Part shown: positions 1 through 10,895 of the stretch, piece after piece
How positions within the stretch are numbered: position 1 is the stretch's first letter
Layout of the letters: each line of letters begins with the position of its first letter
DNA from: Blumeriella jaapii
Taxonomy: Eukaryota > Ascomycota > Leotiomycetes > Helotiales > Drepanopezizaceae
Length of the DNA: 64,000 nucleotides
Assembly: GCA_009599575.1 (NCBI GenBank)
Contig: VWND01000075.1
Coordinates: forward strand, 1,240,001 to 1,304,000
Direction: 5' to 3'
Position numbers and translations under genes: made by a program
Notes under the pieces: model-generated
What the model was told of the DNA's origin: nothing
What the model saw: only the letters and a program-made list of their open reading frames with translations
The model's database searches: none

Positions 1-562
1 GCTTCATGGGCACGGTACCACGGAAGAACCTCGCAGATTTGCTGACGGTTATCGGACCAGATATGTGGCTGGCCAAAAGCTTCTGCATGACCCAGCGTTA
101 CGTTTGGTTCCTTCTTACCCTTATTGGCCTTGGTTGGGACCGTAGGCATGATGGCTGGCAGGACATCCTCAAGTGTGGTAGTAGCCTCAACTTGGGAACC
201 TTTTTGGACAGACCCAACTGTGCCATGAGTGGTCTTCTGCCCCTTGCGCATTGGAGCCGTGAAGCCAAAGTCTGTGAGATCATGGCCAGCTGGACGCTTT
301 ACACCGATCTTTGAAGTAACCTGCTTGGTGGGTGACTTTGGAGGCGTGCTTACGATCTAAGTCAGAAGATTAGCTAGATGTTGAAGAAGAGGAAATGCTA
401 ATGCAAGCATGGAAACGAAAATGGAAACAAAGTAGCGGAGGATGTGGAAAGGGACACGAAATGCCGTACCTTCCTGGAATTCCCATCAATAGACTTCAGA
501 ACAGTTGTCTTAGTGACGGCCGCATGATGGACCGTAGGTCCCTGAACTGGCTCAGCCTCCAT
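1..562 (-). CDS. 5' part of an unknown gene cut by the left edge
   Basis: An ATG at 562-560 opens 31 codons (exon 562-470) ending in AAG. A donor GTACGG follows, then an intron 469-357 whose 3' end has a CTGAC branch site just before TTAG. The second exon (356 to the edge) continues in phase 0 with no stop for 118 codons. The product starts MEAEPVQGPTVHH and is rich in Lys, Thr and Pro, so the first ~110 residues look disordered. Just before the edge it reads SDNRQQICEVLPWYRAHEA. That last piece reminds me of the W..NR..LC..LP(Y/W)+R block that precedes the YDG/SRA domain in some fungal proteins, but the domain itself lies outside the window, so this assignment is weak. Existence of the gene is better supported than its function. 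Confidence 0.55.
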
Positions 563-3500
563 GGTGGAGATAAGACGCCCAGTGTTGAGAGGGAAGATGT
601 TGTAATGTAGGTACTTTGACTTGTACTTGAGGTCTAGGTAAAGTCGACTGGTGAAAAGTTAGCAAAATTCAAAGTAAGAACAGCAATTGTGTAGCGAGTA
701 CGGCTCGAAACAGTTATCAGAGTCGAAGTTGTAATCTACTTACCTCTCTAGTACGATCCGGGGAATTGAATCAGACTATTGTTTGGCCTGTTCTTGCTGT
801 CGAAGTCGAAGTCGCAGGCTGGAAATCACTGCGGGAAACAACAAGATCTGCTATAAGTGTAAGAACGCGTTGTGTGTAATAGTTCCAGGTGAAGATAGAC
901 AAGGAAAAAAGAATCTTGTCTTAGATAATTGCTATACTTAGAAAAGCACAGGAATCGTGGGAAGGGATCAAGGGGAGAGCGGAGAGGTACCTTAAATCCT
1001 TACGAGATTGTTAGCATATGTTCACACTCGAAAAGACGCGTGAAATGAGTATGAAAATAAGATTCCAGGAACACGTACCTACTTGCAGAGGATCTGTAAG
1101 AATCAAACGCGTAGACGCGTCGAAACCGGTTTCAGGATCGATATCTTACGCGCGGGTCGAAGACGACGCGTCCTTTGAGAGAAGGACGTGACGAATTCAC
1201 TGAAGTAAGACTACTGAGAATAAGATGTCTCGATGGTTTTAACGATGAAGAGAGTTCGAAAGAGGAAGAGAGTTCGAAAGAGGAAGAGAGTTCGAAGAAA
1301 GAGGGAGTGTGTTTGAAGAAAGAGGAAGTGTTTGAAGAAAGAGGAAGTGTTTGAAGAAAGAGGAAGTGTTTGAAGAAAGAGGGAGTGTTCGAAGAGGGAG
1401 GAAGAGTGTTGTGGAGGTGTGGGTGAGAAGAAGGAAGAGAGGGTGCAGCAGCGGAGTCGCGTTTAAAAGGCAGGAACGGATCGAGACCCATGCATTTCAG
1501 CGCTAAACGACACGTCGAGCCAATCAAAGCTCGAGGCTGCCTGGGTCACGCGTTTCCGTGGCTGTATTACAGGATTACTAGAGCCACGGGCGTGTTCTTC
1601 GCAGGATGGCTTCGAGAGCGCAGTTGGATGGCCATGGGAATGACCTCGAGGGTATGTGTTCTGCAACGTGAGTATCGGGCAAGTATACATGCAGCAGTTA
1701 ACCCGAAAGCGCAGTGCAGCTTACGAGTTTTTGGCAGTAAACTACATCAATAGCATTGTTAAAGCTACAAGAAGTAACACGAACAGATACATCTGTCTGC
1801 AAGGCTAAAAGATGAAGACCCAGTGGCTCTTTGCCTAGTAGAGAGAATGCAAATAAGAAACTCGGTAGGACACTTCCAACTTCTGCTTCTGCTTATTAGA
1901 GTGAGCCACGAGTTTACAGACACCCTCTGAGTTAGCATCGGATCGAGACTAATTGCGCATCACAATGTTCGGCCTGGTAAGGAGTTCCCAGAGCTTCTTC
2001 TGAATATGCGAAGGGAAGCTGATGATACCAGACAGAGTGCAGAACAGCCACGAGGAGCTTCTGAGTGAAGATGTTCGAATCCCACAGCAAGTTAAAGAAG
2101 GACGCGATACAACTTTGGAAGGCAAGAAACATCAGGAGGCAATATAGGATCCAAAGATGAAAAAGAAAAACGCAAAGAGCACTTGGATACAACAGGAGAG
2201 ATGCGCAGGCCTTTGATCTACGGCTTTGGGCCTTGTGGATGGTATCCACAGTCCAGTTGCCCATGCCGTTCCAGGCTAGGAAAACATCAGCCAAGTGCAT
2301 AGAAGCATCTCTAACCATTGCGTACAGAGGTGGCTGCTGTTACACCACGCCGAGCAACTCTTTCGCATCCCACAACCGGTACGAGCCTGCAAAGAAGCTT
2401 CTTAATGGAGCTTTTCCAGCCCCGACCATCTTCGAGGCAAAGCAAGAACAAACAAGGATTCCGCGCTCGGAGAAGCCAGAGCGAGCCTCAACGTTTCTCC
2501 AGGACTGAGTTGTGTATGTTTACACACAAGGGAACAGAGAACACTCATCTCGGACTTTACGGTTTCCGGCACACGGATCTTGGGAAGACAATGCTTCTTG
2601 GGTTGTTGAGCCATGTCGACAGGCTTCGAATCCAGAAAGAGGACTCTGGATTCCTTGCAATGTCGTCGTTGGACGTGGCTCTGCCAGTCTGGTGCTGGGC
2701 GCAGCAAAAGATCCGAGCTCGATGACACCAAGCGGCTACATGCATGGATGGTGGATGGTACTGTATCTGTACTGTACATACAAACTGTACTATGTGTAAG
2801 TATTCCGGAGAATGATCGAGTCAACAAACAAAGAACAATATCGGCGTTTGAAAACACTACGTCTGGAGAGCGTCAATGCCTTGTCTCCCAAACTGGCAAT
2901 TGAGGCTCGATGTTGGCCATGGGAAGAGAGATGTGAACCATCGGTACCGAAGAATGCCGTCGGCAACCTAGGAGTTCGGGAGAAGCGATATTCGATAACG
3001 CAATGTACTGTATCACGGATAGCCGAAAATCAACTTTGGATCTGGAATTAGGACTTCCTCGAGGGTAAAGATGCCGTATCGTAGCACAGGCGCCGGGTGA
3101 TACGTTACAGAGACGGTCCCAAGAATCGGCATTAAGTATTGATCTTGATTCCCGTCTCCCGGAGCTGCAATCACAGCTTCCTCCTTTTATCCAAGTGGGA
3201 GATATCTTGCAGATGCCCACATTCTGACTTCAGCCGCGCGTTCTGAAATTCCCTGTGCATGAGCCCGAGTTGCGTGTCTTTCCATACCAAGTTGTCGTAA
3301 CAACAGTAAGATACATACCTGAGTGGTGTTAATGGTAGCGCAGAGATCCCAAGCCAAGCAATTCTGTGTGCTGTACAGTACTGTACTGTACATACTGTAC
3401 TTTGTACAGTCCATACAGCACTGTTCTTACATGGTACAGTACAGTACAGTACCACCTCGGTCCGGTCCATGGATCACCCTCGGCCACCAAGAACAATCCC

Positions 3501-3853
3501 CGTCACCCCCGCAAAGCCGGTCGGTGTACACTGTAGCTAGTCCCAACGCAGTAAGGGAGCAAGCTTCCCCGATCAACAAGCTCCCCATCCTCTCTACCCA
3601 GTCACAGTTCGAATTCTGCTGTGTGTTTTTCCCATACGAAACAAAGAGAGAGGGAGCGAGAGCGAGATAGAGAGAGAGAAAGAGAGAAAGAGAGAGATAT
3701 CAGATAACGCGTGCTACTGAGCACCTAAGAAGACCGATATATCCAAAGAATTTCGATCCCGCCCACTCCAAAACATCAAATTTCGGCTTCCGCCAATCTC
3801 GATACAAACACTAACTGACCAGAGCTCGACTGTCGAATACCCTTTCCTTCATC
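563..3853. other. Intergenic region, no supported gene
   Basis: Apart from the GA-rich repeat and two clusters of GTACAGTAC-type palindromes (2758-2800 and 3371-3460), only short overlapping frames are present. None has splice signals or family resemblance. A GA-rich stretch (3650-3700) lies upstream of the ligase gene and may belong to its promoter. Confidence 0.6.
1240..1405. repeat. GA-rich tandem repeat
   Basis: About nine imperfect copies of a 16-20 base unit. The left copies read GAGAGTTCGAAAGAGGAA and the right copies AGTGTTTGAAGAAAGAGG. The opposite strand is therefore a Ser/Phe/Leu-rich open frame, which I treat as a by-product of the repeat. Confidence 0.8.
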
Positions 3854-6026
3854 ATGGTGTTCTATCCCCCGGAATGGGTTCCCAAGCTTCCTCCCAGTAA
3901 GCACCTGAAGTCCATAGTCAGAACGCGCCCATCTTGCACTTGCTCGTGTTCCCAGAAGCCAAGGAGAGAGGCTGATTCTCCTCAGTCCCGGACACAGTGC
4001 CCATCTCGCAGTTCATGCTTGACGAGTCCTACGGACGTCGCGCTCTGGCCAAATCCCGGAATCCCTTCACATGTGGTATCTCCGGAAGGACGTTCACCGT
4101 GGCGCAGATGACGCAGCGGGTGGACCTTCTAGCAAGAGCTCTGTCCAAAGAGCTTGGATGGCAGCCAAATGCCGGGACTGAGTGGGAGAAAGTGGTTGGC
4201 ATCTTTGCGCTGAATACCGTACGCGCCCCCTCGCGCCCCTATCAACAGAAGAGAAGATACAACAGTACAGGACTTATGAGTGGCCCAGGTTGATTCCATG
4301 ACATTGGCCTATGCAGTCCATCGACTCAATGGCATTGCGACGCCAGCCAACGCAGCATACTCGGCCTCGGAGCTGGAGTTTCAGTTGAAGTCGTCTGGGG
4401 CCAAAGCTCTTTTCACAGTAAGTGACGCTCCCACGAAAGGGAGCAAGCGACTGAATCTCGCCAAACAGTGCGTACCCCTCCTGGAAACGTCCTTGCAAGC
4501 AGCAAAAGCAGCTGGCATCCCCAACAACCGCGTCTACGTCCTCGAGCTTCCAAAAGAGTTGTCGGGACCCAAACCCGTTCCGTTCAAGACAGCGTCGCAG
4601 CTGATTGAAGCCGGTGGCAAACTACCCATGCTGGAGGAGCTGAAATGGGAGAAGGGACAGGGTGAGAGGCAAACCGCGTATCTTTGCTACTCTAGTGGGA
4701 CTTCGGGCCTACCTGTGAGTTGTCATTTTTGTGCACAGGGAGCGCAGTTGCTAATGTCTGCTAAAGAAAGGGGTGATGATCAGCCACAAGAATGTGATTG
4801 CCAATGTCATTCAAATCGGAACTTATGAGAAGCCAGTTCGGGATGCTAGGCCCGAGAATGAGCAGACCGAAGTAGCACTCGGCCTCCTGCCTCTCAGTCA
4901 CATCTACGGACTAGTCGTCATTGCGCAAGCCAGTACGTATCGGGGAGATGAAGTCATCATCCTCCCCAAATTCGAGCTTCAGTCGTTCTTGAGCGCGATT
5001 CAGACCCACAAGATTCAGACTCTGTACTTGGTGTGTGCTTTCATCTCCCGAACAACAGTCGGGGAAATCGGTTGACCAGGTACAGGTGCCTCCCATCATT
5101 ATCCAAATATCCAAGAACCAGCAGGCTACCTCGAAGTATGACATGAGCAGCGTGCGCTCAATCTTCACCGGAGCAGCACCGCTCGGAGCCGAAACCGCTG
5201 AGGACTTGCAAAAGATTTATCCGACGTGGCATATTAGACAAGGTTACGGCCAGTGTTCCTCGCCCAGTCCCTGCAAAGACTTCACTAACAGCGCCTCAGG
5301 CCTCACGGAAACTTGCACAGTCGTCTGCTCCACTTCGGAACGCGATATCTTTTTCGGCACTTCAGGATGTCTCATCCCCGGCTTCAGGGCCAAGATTCTT
5401 TCCATTGAGGGCAACGAGATTACCGGGTATGACCAGCCCGGTGAGCTCGTCGTGCAATCTCCGTCGGTCGTCCTCGGATACTTGAACAACGACAAGGCGA
5501 ACAAGGAGACGTTCCTAGATGACACGGATGGATTTGGAAGATGGATGCGAACTGGAGACGAGGCCGTGGTCCGCAAGTCGCCTGCTGGAAACGAGCACGT
5601 CGTCATCGTAGACCGCATCAAGGAGCTCATCAAAGTCAAGGCAAGTTCTCTCTTCGCCTCCTGACTTCATCACCACTAACAAAGGAGCAGGGTCTCCAAG
5701 TCGCCCCGGCCGAACTCGAAGCCCACCTCCTCACGCACCCTTCGGTAGCAGACTGTGCCGTCATCCCTGTCCCCGACGACGCAGCAGGCGAAGTCCCCAA
5801 GGCCTTCATCGTGAAATCCTCGTCGGTCGGTCTTGAAGACAACGACAAGATGGTTGCTAGAGAGATCGCGAAACACGTTTCGGATCACAAGGCGAGACAC
5901 AAGTGGCTGAAGGGCGGGGTGGAGTTTATCGATGTTATCCCCAAGAGTCCGAGTGGGAAGATTTTGAGAAGGTTGCTGAGGGACAAGGAGAAGGAAGCGA
6001 GGCGAGCGGCGGGTGCCAAGTTGTAA
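3854..6026 (+). CDS. 4-coumarate-CoA-ligase-like acyl/aryl-CoA synthetase, likely peroxisomal
   Basis: Eight exons give a closed 584-residue model: 3854-3896, 3986-4218, 4289-4417, 4469-4714, 4767-5030, 5086-5248, 5300-5640, 5691-6026. This is a member of the adenylate-forming (ANL) superfamily, which activates a carboxylic acid with ATP and transfers it to CoA. The ATP-binding loop YSSGTSGLPKGV spans the exon 4/5 junction. It is followed by LPLSHIYG, the GYGLTETCTVV motif across exons 6/7, the MRTGDEAVV block, and the C-terminal lysine motif PKSPSGKILRRLLRD. The protein ends in AKL, a peroxisomal PTS1 variant, typical of fungal 4CL-like enzymes. Two introns appear to be GC-AG: 5641-5690 with a textbook AAG|GCAAGT donor, and 5249-5299 with a weaker G|GCCAGT donor. 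The latter is 51 bases, so retention would add 17 codons without a stop. The natural substrate cannot be read from sequence. Confidence 0.9.
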
Positions 6027-6373
6027 GGTGAGTTAACAGATGAGGATAGATAGATAGAGAGAGAGAGACTGGGAAGATATCAGATGATTTCTAGATCAGA
6101 ATATACATGCCTGGACACGATCTCGAGAATTCGTTGTGTTGCTTACGTGAAATTGTCCATGTCAGCTACTCGCTTGGATGGTAGCGGGGTAAACAGGGCT
6201 GAGGTGAACGTGGGTCCGATTTTGTCGTCGCGGGGGAAATTTATTTTTGCCGTCCTCGATTATCAAGCAAGACTGATTGTCCGACAACACCATAACTCTA
6301 CTGTACCAACTCTCCTCCTCGCACCTCACCTCGAACAGACACACATCCTCGAAGTCCTGCGATACACTCCGCA

Positions 6374-7887
6374 ATGTCGTCCTCCAATAACGACTTCGCC
6401 GACCCGCACAGCGGCGAAAGCGAGGAAGCAGCCATGCTCGACGTCAACGAAGCCGCCGAGGAGATATTGGACGAAGGAGACGCCGCCATGGACTCTGGCT
6501 CTGACAATGACGACGACAATGAAGACGACGACGAGGATATGCAAGAGGAGATACAGCTGCAGAATGACTCTTCCGCCCACTTCGATGCACATCCCGACTC
6601 CATCTTCGCCATCGCCCAACATCCCACCATCCCCTCCATCATAGCCACCGGCGGCAGCGAAGGCGATGACCTGGGTGGCGTAGGTTTATCTTCGACTCGA
6701 CGCCCTCCCCTCCACCTGTGCTGCCTGCGAGTTACCAGAGCGCGCCGAACGAGCCTGTTGAGCGGAAGAGCTTAGAGCAGGTGTTTAAGCTGGATGGCCA
6801 CACAGACTCGATCAATGCCCTCGCATTTACTCTACCCAAGGGCGAGTTTCTCTTCAGCGGCGGTCTCGACGGAAAATTACGCGCATACTTCAGTAATGCC
6901 ACGGCCACGAAATGGAAGTTCATCGGCGAGGTGCAAGAGGTGGAGGAGATAAACTGGATGGCCGTGTGTCCTAACCCCTCTTCTCCCAATACCATTGCCA
7001 TTGGCGCCAACGATGGGAGCGTGTGGGTATACACCATCAATCCCAAAAACAAGGACGCCCCTCTGCAGATTGTGCAGAGCTACTTCCTACACACAGGCTC
7101 CTGCACAGCGGGAAGCTGGTCCGCAGACGGCAAATTGCTGGCCACAGTCTCCGAAGACGAGTCTCTCTACGTCTGGGATGTCTTCGGCGAAGGCGCCTCC
7201 GCTGGCCTTACACAAGGCGAAGGATCTGCGTACGTCGTTGGTCTCACCTCCCAAGACCAGCGCTTCGCAGTCGAAGGTGGTCTCTTTAGCGTCGCTATCT
7301 CGCCAGCGGGAAACTTCGTGGTGGTAGGCGGCGCAGGTGGGAATATCAAAGTCATTGGTTTGCCGCGCCTGAGCTCCGATACCCCAATGGCGCCTAAGAC
7401 GAAGGGGAACAAGGCTGCTGGCAGCGTAAAGGCGAGTGTGGGCCAGAGTGGACAGATCCTCGCGGATCTGAAAGCGCAAGGGGACGGGATCGAGACACTG
7501 TCGTTTGCGCCGCCACCGCTCACACTACTCGCTGCCGGGAGCGTGGACGGCAGCATAGCTCTCTTCGACACTGCGCACCGCTTCGCCGTGCGGAGGCACA
7601 TCAAAGAAGCACACGAGGAGTACAGCGTTGTGAAAGTGGACTTTATCAAGAACTCCAGGACCGGCGGCTGGCTCCTGACGAGTTGCGGCATGGACGGCGT
7701 GGTGCGGCGGTGGGATACCCGCGGCGGCACGGGAGTCGCAAACTCGGGCTTCCTAGCGGAGTGGAAGGGCCATAGAGGGGAGGGAGAGGGAGGCGGCGTG
7801 CTCGGCTTTGTGCAGGGGGATGGCACGAGGATCGTCACGGCCGGTGATGATGGGGTCGCGTTGGTTTTTGAGGCGCCTATTGCGTAG
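6374..7887 (+). CDS. SQT1: WD40 ribosome-assembly protein, Sqt1/AAMP family
   Basis: The N-terminus is very acidic (runs of D and E at residues ~10-55), followed by WD40 blades such as HPDSIFAIAQHPTIPSIIATGG, DGHTDSINALAF, FSGGLDGKLRAY, SWSADGKLLATVSEDESLYVWDV and the final GDDGVALVFEAP. Yeast Sqt1 chaperones the ribosomal protein uL16 (Rpl10), and human AAMP is its relative. The frame changes near 6680. A closed 484-residue model uses exons 6374-6679 and 6739-7887, with a 59-base intron (donor GTAGGT, acceptor TTACCAG). However, the bases inside that intron read FIFDSTPSPPPVLPASYQ in the downstream frame, which resembles the conserved linker of this family. A small indel is therefore a real alternative. 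It lies 348 bases downstream of the ligase gene, on the same strand. Confidence 0.85.
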
Positions 7888-8240
7888 GGTTTGCTGGTTC
7901 TCGTATGCATTGCAGGAGTTACGGATCTGGATCTTCAACTTGCGTTCATTAATTAGCAATGCTATACCCATCTACAATAGCCGTCTGGCGAGGCTATCTA
8001 CCTTCTTCTTTACAGCACCTTCCCTTTCCGTTGTTATGCATAGCCGGAGGGAAGGTAGAAGCTTTTGCCAGAGGCTTAAAACGATGGATTTGTTTGGTCT
8101 ACAAATTGTGTATGATCTAGTACTTTGGCCAGTAGAAGCGATTTGATACGTTTTTAAGACCTGCGGTTTGGTTTATCTCCTATCTGTTGAGTGACTCGTG
8201 CTGTTTTGTATTGTTCATGGATCGGAGACCGGTTTTTCTT

Positions 8241-8278
<38 letters not shown>

Positions 8279-9153
8279 ACAGAAAAAGAGCAGGAACGTG
8301 ACGCACGGTCAAAATGGGGGGGTTTTTTTTTAGAAAAAAAAAAGATAGAAGAAGAGTATTTTTTTGTTTTGTCTACGTTTTGCTACGTTTTTTTTGTTTT
8401 AGATCCGTTATGGATAAGAAATAATCGATATGCTGTTGAGAAAATTGGAATTGCAAATATCAATTTGAGAACTGCTGGTCGAAACTATGTTTATCAATTT
8501 GAAAACGGAGATTGATGTAGCTTGTGTTTCGCCATTTGTAAAACATATAGCTTTTTTAGGTTTATTAAAATTGCATTTGAAAATACTTTTAGTATACTTG
8601 ATATTTTCTAAAACGATTATTTTGATAAAAAATGGGATCTGAACCGATTTTCTCAACATTATCAAACCTTGCGGTAGTGTTTATGTAATTTGCATTTTGG
8701 AAAATGTTCAGATATTCTTTTCCCTTTCCTACAAGTTGGGACCAGTGCAAAAAACCAGCACGCGCTTCTAGCTTTCAACAGCTTCCAAACAATAGCTTGG
8801 ATAGCTTTCTTGCGCTGTACATGGTTGCTTCCTTGGGATCTGCCGCTTCAACTGTACCAACTGTCTCCACTGCTGTCGAAGCTTTTCATTCATCTTCGCA
8901 CGAGATATCTTGTTTTTCTCGAGAGCTTTCTCACGAAGCTGTCCCTGCTTTGCTCCACCAGCCATTCAAGCCAGACCGGGCGGTTTCTCCATATCTCAAT
9001 TCAGGGCTGCCTTCGAGCGCCCGGTTTTGGGAGCGGAGTTAAGATGCTGGGGGCGTGGGATGCGAGAATTTGGTGAATGGGGAGCGAGATCTAGGTGGTC
9101 GAGCGGAGGTGTTTATAATATCGCGGGTCGCGGGTGCCTGGAGTTAGTGTAGA
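7888..9153. other. Intergenic, low-complexity
   Basis: Contains the 34-base G run (8243-8276), T/A runs (8320-8400) and an AT-rich stretch to about 8720. No gene is supported. A minus-strand frame at 8768-8965 is rich in Lys/Gln but lacks any corroboration. Confidence 0.6.
8243..8276 (+). repeat. Poly(G) run of 34
   Basis: Uninterrupted G, about 350 bases past the stop of the WD40 gene. It is the longest of four such runs in the window. Confidence 0.95.
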
Positions 9154-9675
9154 TCAGCAAAGAGCGAATTTCACAAGTGGATGGGAGGAAACGGGGTCGT
9201 GGGAAGGGAGAGGGGGGGGACTCGTACTTATACATCTGAGGAGGCTTTGGAGCTTGGTCTCCGCGGCGCGCAAGTTGGCAGTCACAGTTGCGTCTTGGGA
9301 AGTCTCGGTCCTGGTTAGGAAGCAATTGCAGGACTTGTTGCTCGGTTTGGCCGTGGTAACAATGTTGTCTTTGAGGAGCGTCGGAACTCCCGGGACGTAC
9401 TGTAGATCTCTGATAGTTCTACTTGCCCTCTTGGCATACAGACTTGCTACGATATGCAGAACATCTGAGTTCCTCCTGCTTATCATATCAAGAAGCCCTT
9501 TGGCTTCTCGATTCGATGTGTGCAAGCCTGTGATTAGAAATGAGAGAGATGTCGCCCTCGTCAGAAGCCAAACCCATTCTCGTCTAAGTCCACTTTTCTG
9601 GACAGAAAGTAAGCCCCTCAAATCTATCATCGAAGAGGTCCGCGGAGCGAGGAGACTGAGCTGGATTGAACTCAA
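9154..9675 (-). pseudogene. Amidase-family relic
   Basis: The minus-strand frame contains NSDVLHIVASLYAKRAS followed by TIRDLQYVPGVPTLLKDN and IVTTAKPSNKS. Amidase-signature enzymes have the pattern N-P-D-A..IA..LD.ER...RGPLHG(I/V)P.LLKDNI.T just before the catalytic Ser region. The match GVPxLLKDNIVT with the correct spacing to the upstream helix is unlikely by chance. What should follow (TAGSYALLG and the glycine/serine-rich catalytic core) is missing: the sequence jumps straight to AKPSNKS, then runs into unrelated sequence and a stop. I read this as a fragment of a decayed amidase gene with an internal deletion. A fortuitous match cannot be excluded. The long plus-strand frame over the same bases is taken as antisense. 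Confidence 0.4.
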
Positions 9676-10444
9676 TTGCGCTCTCTGGGCTCATCTTGTG
9701 CAGTCACCGGTCCGCCGTTTTGGACCTGCCCATCTGCATAGATTAAAGAGCAGGACTTTAGGTTTGGAGCTGAGGAGCTTCGTGACTAGATACACTACGC
9801 TAGGTCATACAATCGAGAGAGACTGGTAATATTGAGAAGGTAATCATAACGCAGATCATTTTCGTCCTGTCCAGCTCGCGACATTTTGAAAGCGCTGATC
9901 ATGTGACTGAGCGACCGATTGAGGAGGACTTGACAATCACATTTCCACTCAAGCTTCGCTGTTCGAAAAAACCCAATCATTTAACTTGGCCCGGTTTGAG
10001 AAAATCCAATCATTTTTCCTAGTCACTCGCGACCATATTTCCAAGCCTTGTCCAACTGTTCTCAGACTCGCAATTCCTCCAGAATCAACAATGTTTACAG
10101 CTTACGCGAACCTGGGAACCGTTTTCTCTCCCAAGACCCTGTTTGTTTTTGTAAAAGCCTTTCCCAAGCCAACAGAAACGAGTCTTCAAATCTTCTGAAT
10201 CAACACGGTCCTATCCTCGAGCCACTCTGATCTCCAGAGATTTCACATATTAAGCTCTGACATTCACGTGAAGCAAAATCAAAACGGCAGGTTCGCTCAC
10301 CAAAAGTCACGTACCATCGTATATATCAATCTGACATTTCAAAGCTACACCCAAAATCAGTTTAAAGGATCGGAATCTCGCTTCGGAAAGATTCATTTCC
10401 GATCGACGATTGTGGCTTTATGATACTTGCATCCGCCTCCTGTT
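9676..10444. other. Intergenic, nothing recognised
   Basis: No frame longer than about 70 codons and no repeat of note. Confidence 0.5.
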
Positions 10445-10895
10445 ATGTCCCAGCCCGACGCAGGTATTCACGCTCCATTCTTCCCAAGTAACCTTACAGG
10501 ATTCCTCCTCCCCTCCGAAACAACGCACAATTCTTCATGCAAGCATCAACATCCCCCTCAAGCCCCCCGCGCCGCGTTTTCCAATCTACTTCGGGAATCC
10601 GAGGCAGCTTGCAACAACAGCCTGGCCTCATACGACCCCAGGTTGCCGCACAAGCACGCCGTGCCACAACATGGAATACACAACAAACACCAACCGCAAC
10701 CATCTCGCGGGTCCAGGCCTCGCTTCCCGCGCGCCACAGCACCTGAATCCCTATGCCAAACGCGTTCGCCTCGCTGCCGTACGCTCCCCTCGAAACCGAG
10801 AACCAACCATTACCCCGACGTGCTACGGCCGTCACTGGGGGCCCGGAGCAGAACGCCGCCAATCGAATTCCGTCGGGAGCAAATCTCCTGTATAA
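10445..10895 (+). pseudogene. Damaged or mis-framed gene of unknown function
   Basis: Coding-like sequence is spread over different frames. ATG at 10445 gives MSQPDAG, with a GTATTC donor inside it. After the acceptor at 10499 the frame that follows gives DSSSPPKQRTILHAS. From about 10537 a third frame gives STSGIRGSLQQQPGL and RPQVAAQARRATTWNTQQ, ending at a TGA (10744-10746). Immediately after that stop the same frame resumes with MPNAFASLPYAPLETEN and ANRIPSGANLLYK, and stops exactly at a consensus donor GTGAGT (10896). This pattern suggests one Gln/Pro/Ser-rich gene with one or more indels and a stop, or sequencing errors. The downstream exon was not found. No family recognised. Confidence 0.35.

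Noticed and set aside
1132..1527. 131-codon minus-strand Ser/Phe-rich frame
   Set aside because: It is produced by the GA-rich tandem repeat; the peptide is purely repetitive and lacks splice or family support.
2060..2090. GTTCGAATCCC, resembling a tRNA B box
   Set aside because: No complementary T-stem, anticodon arm or acceptor stem could be drawn around it. No tRNA was found in the window.
9134..9829. 231-codon plus-strand open frame
   Set aside because: Antisense to the amidase-like stretch; composition shows no protein family and there is no splice support.
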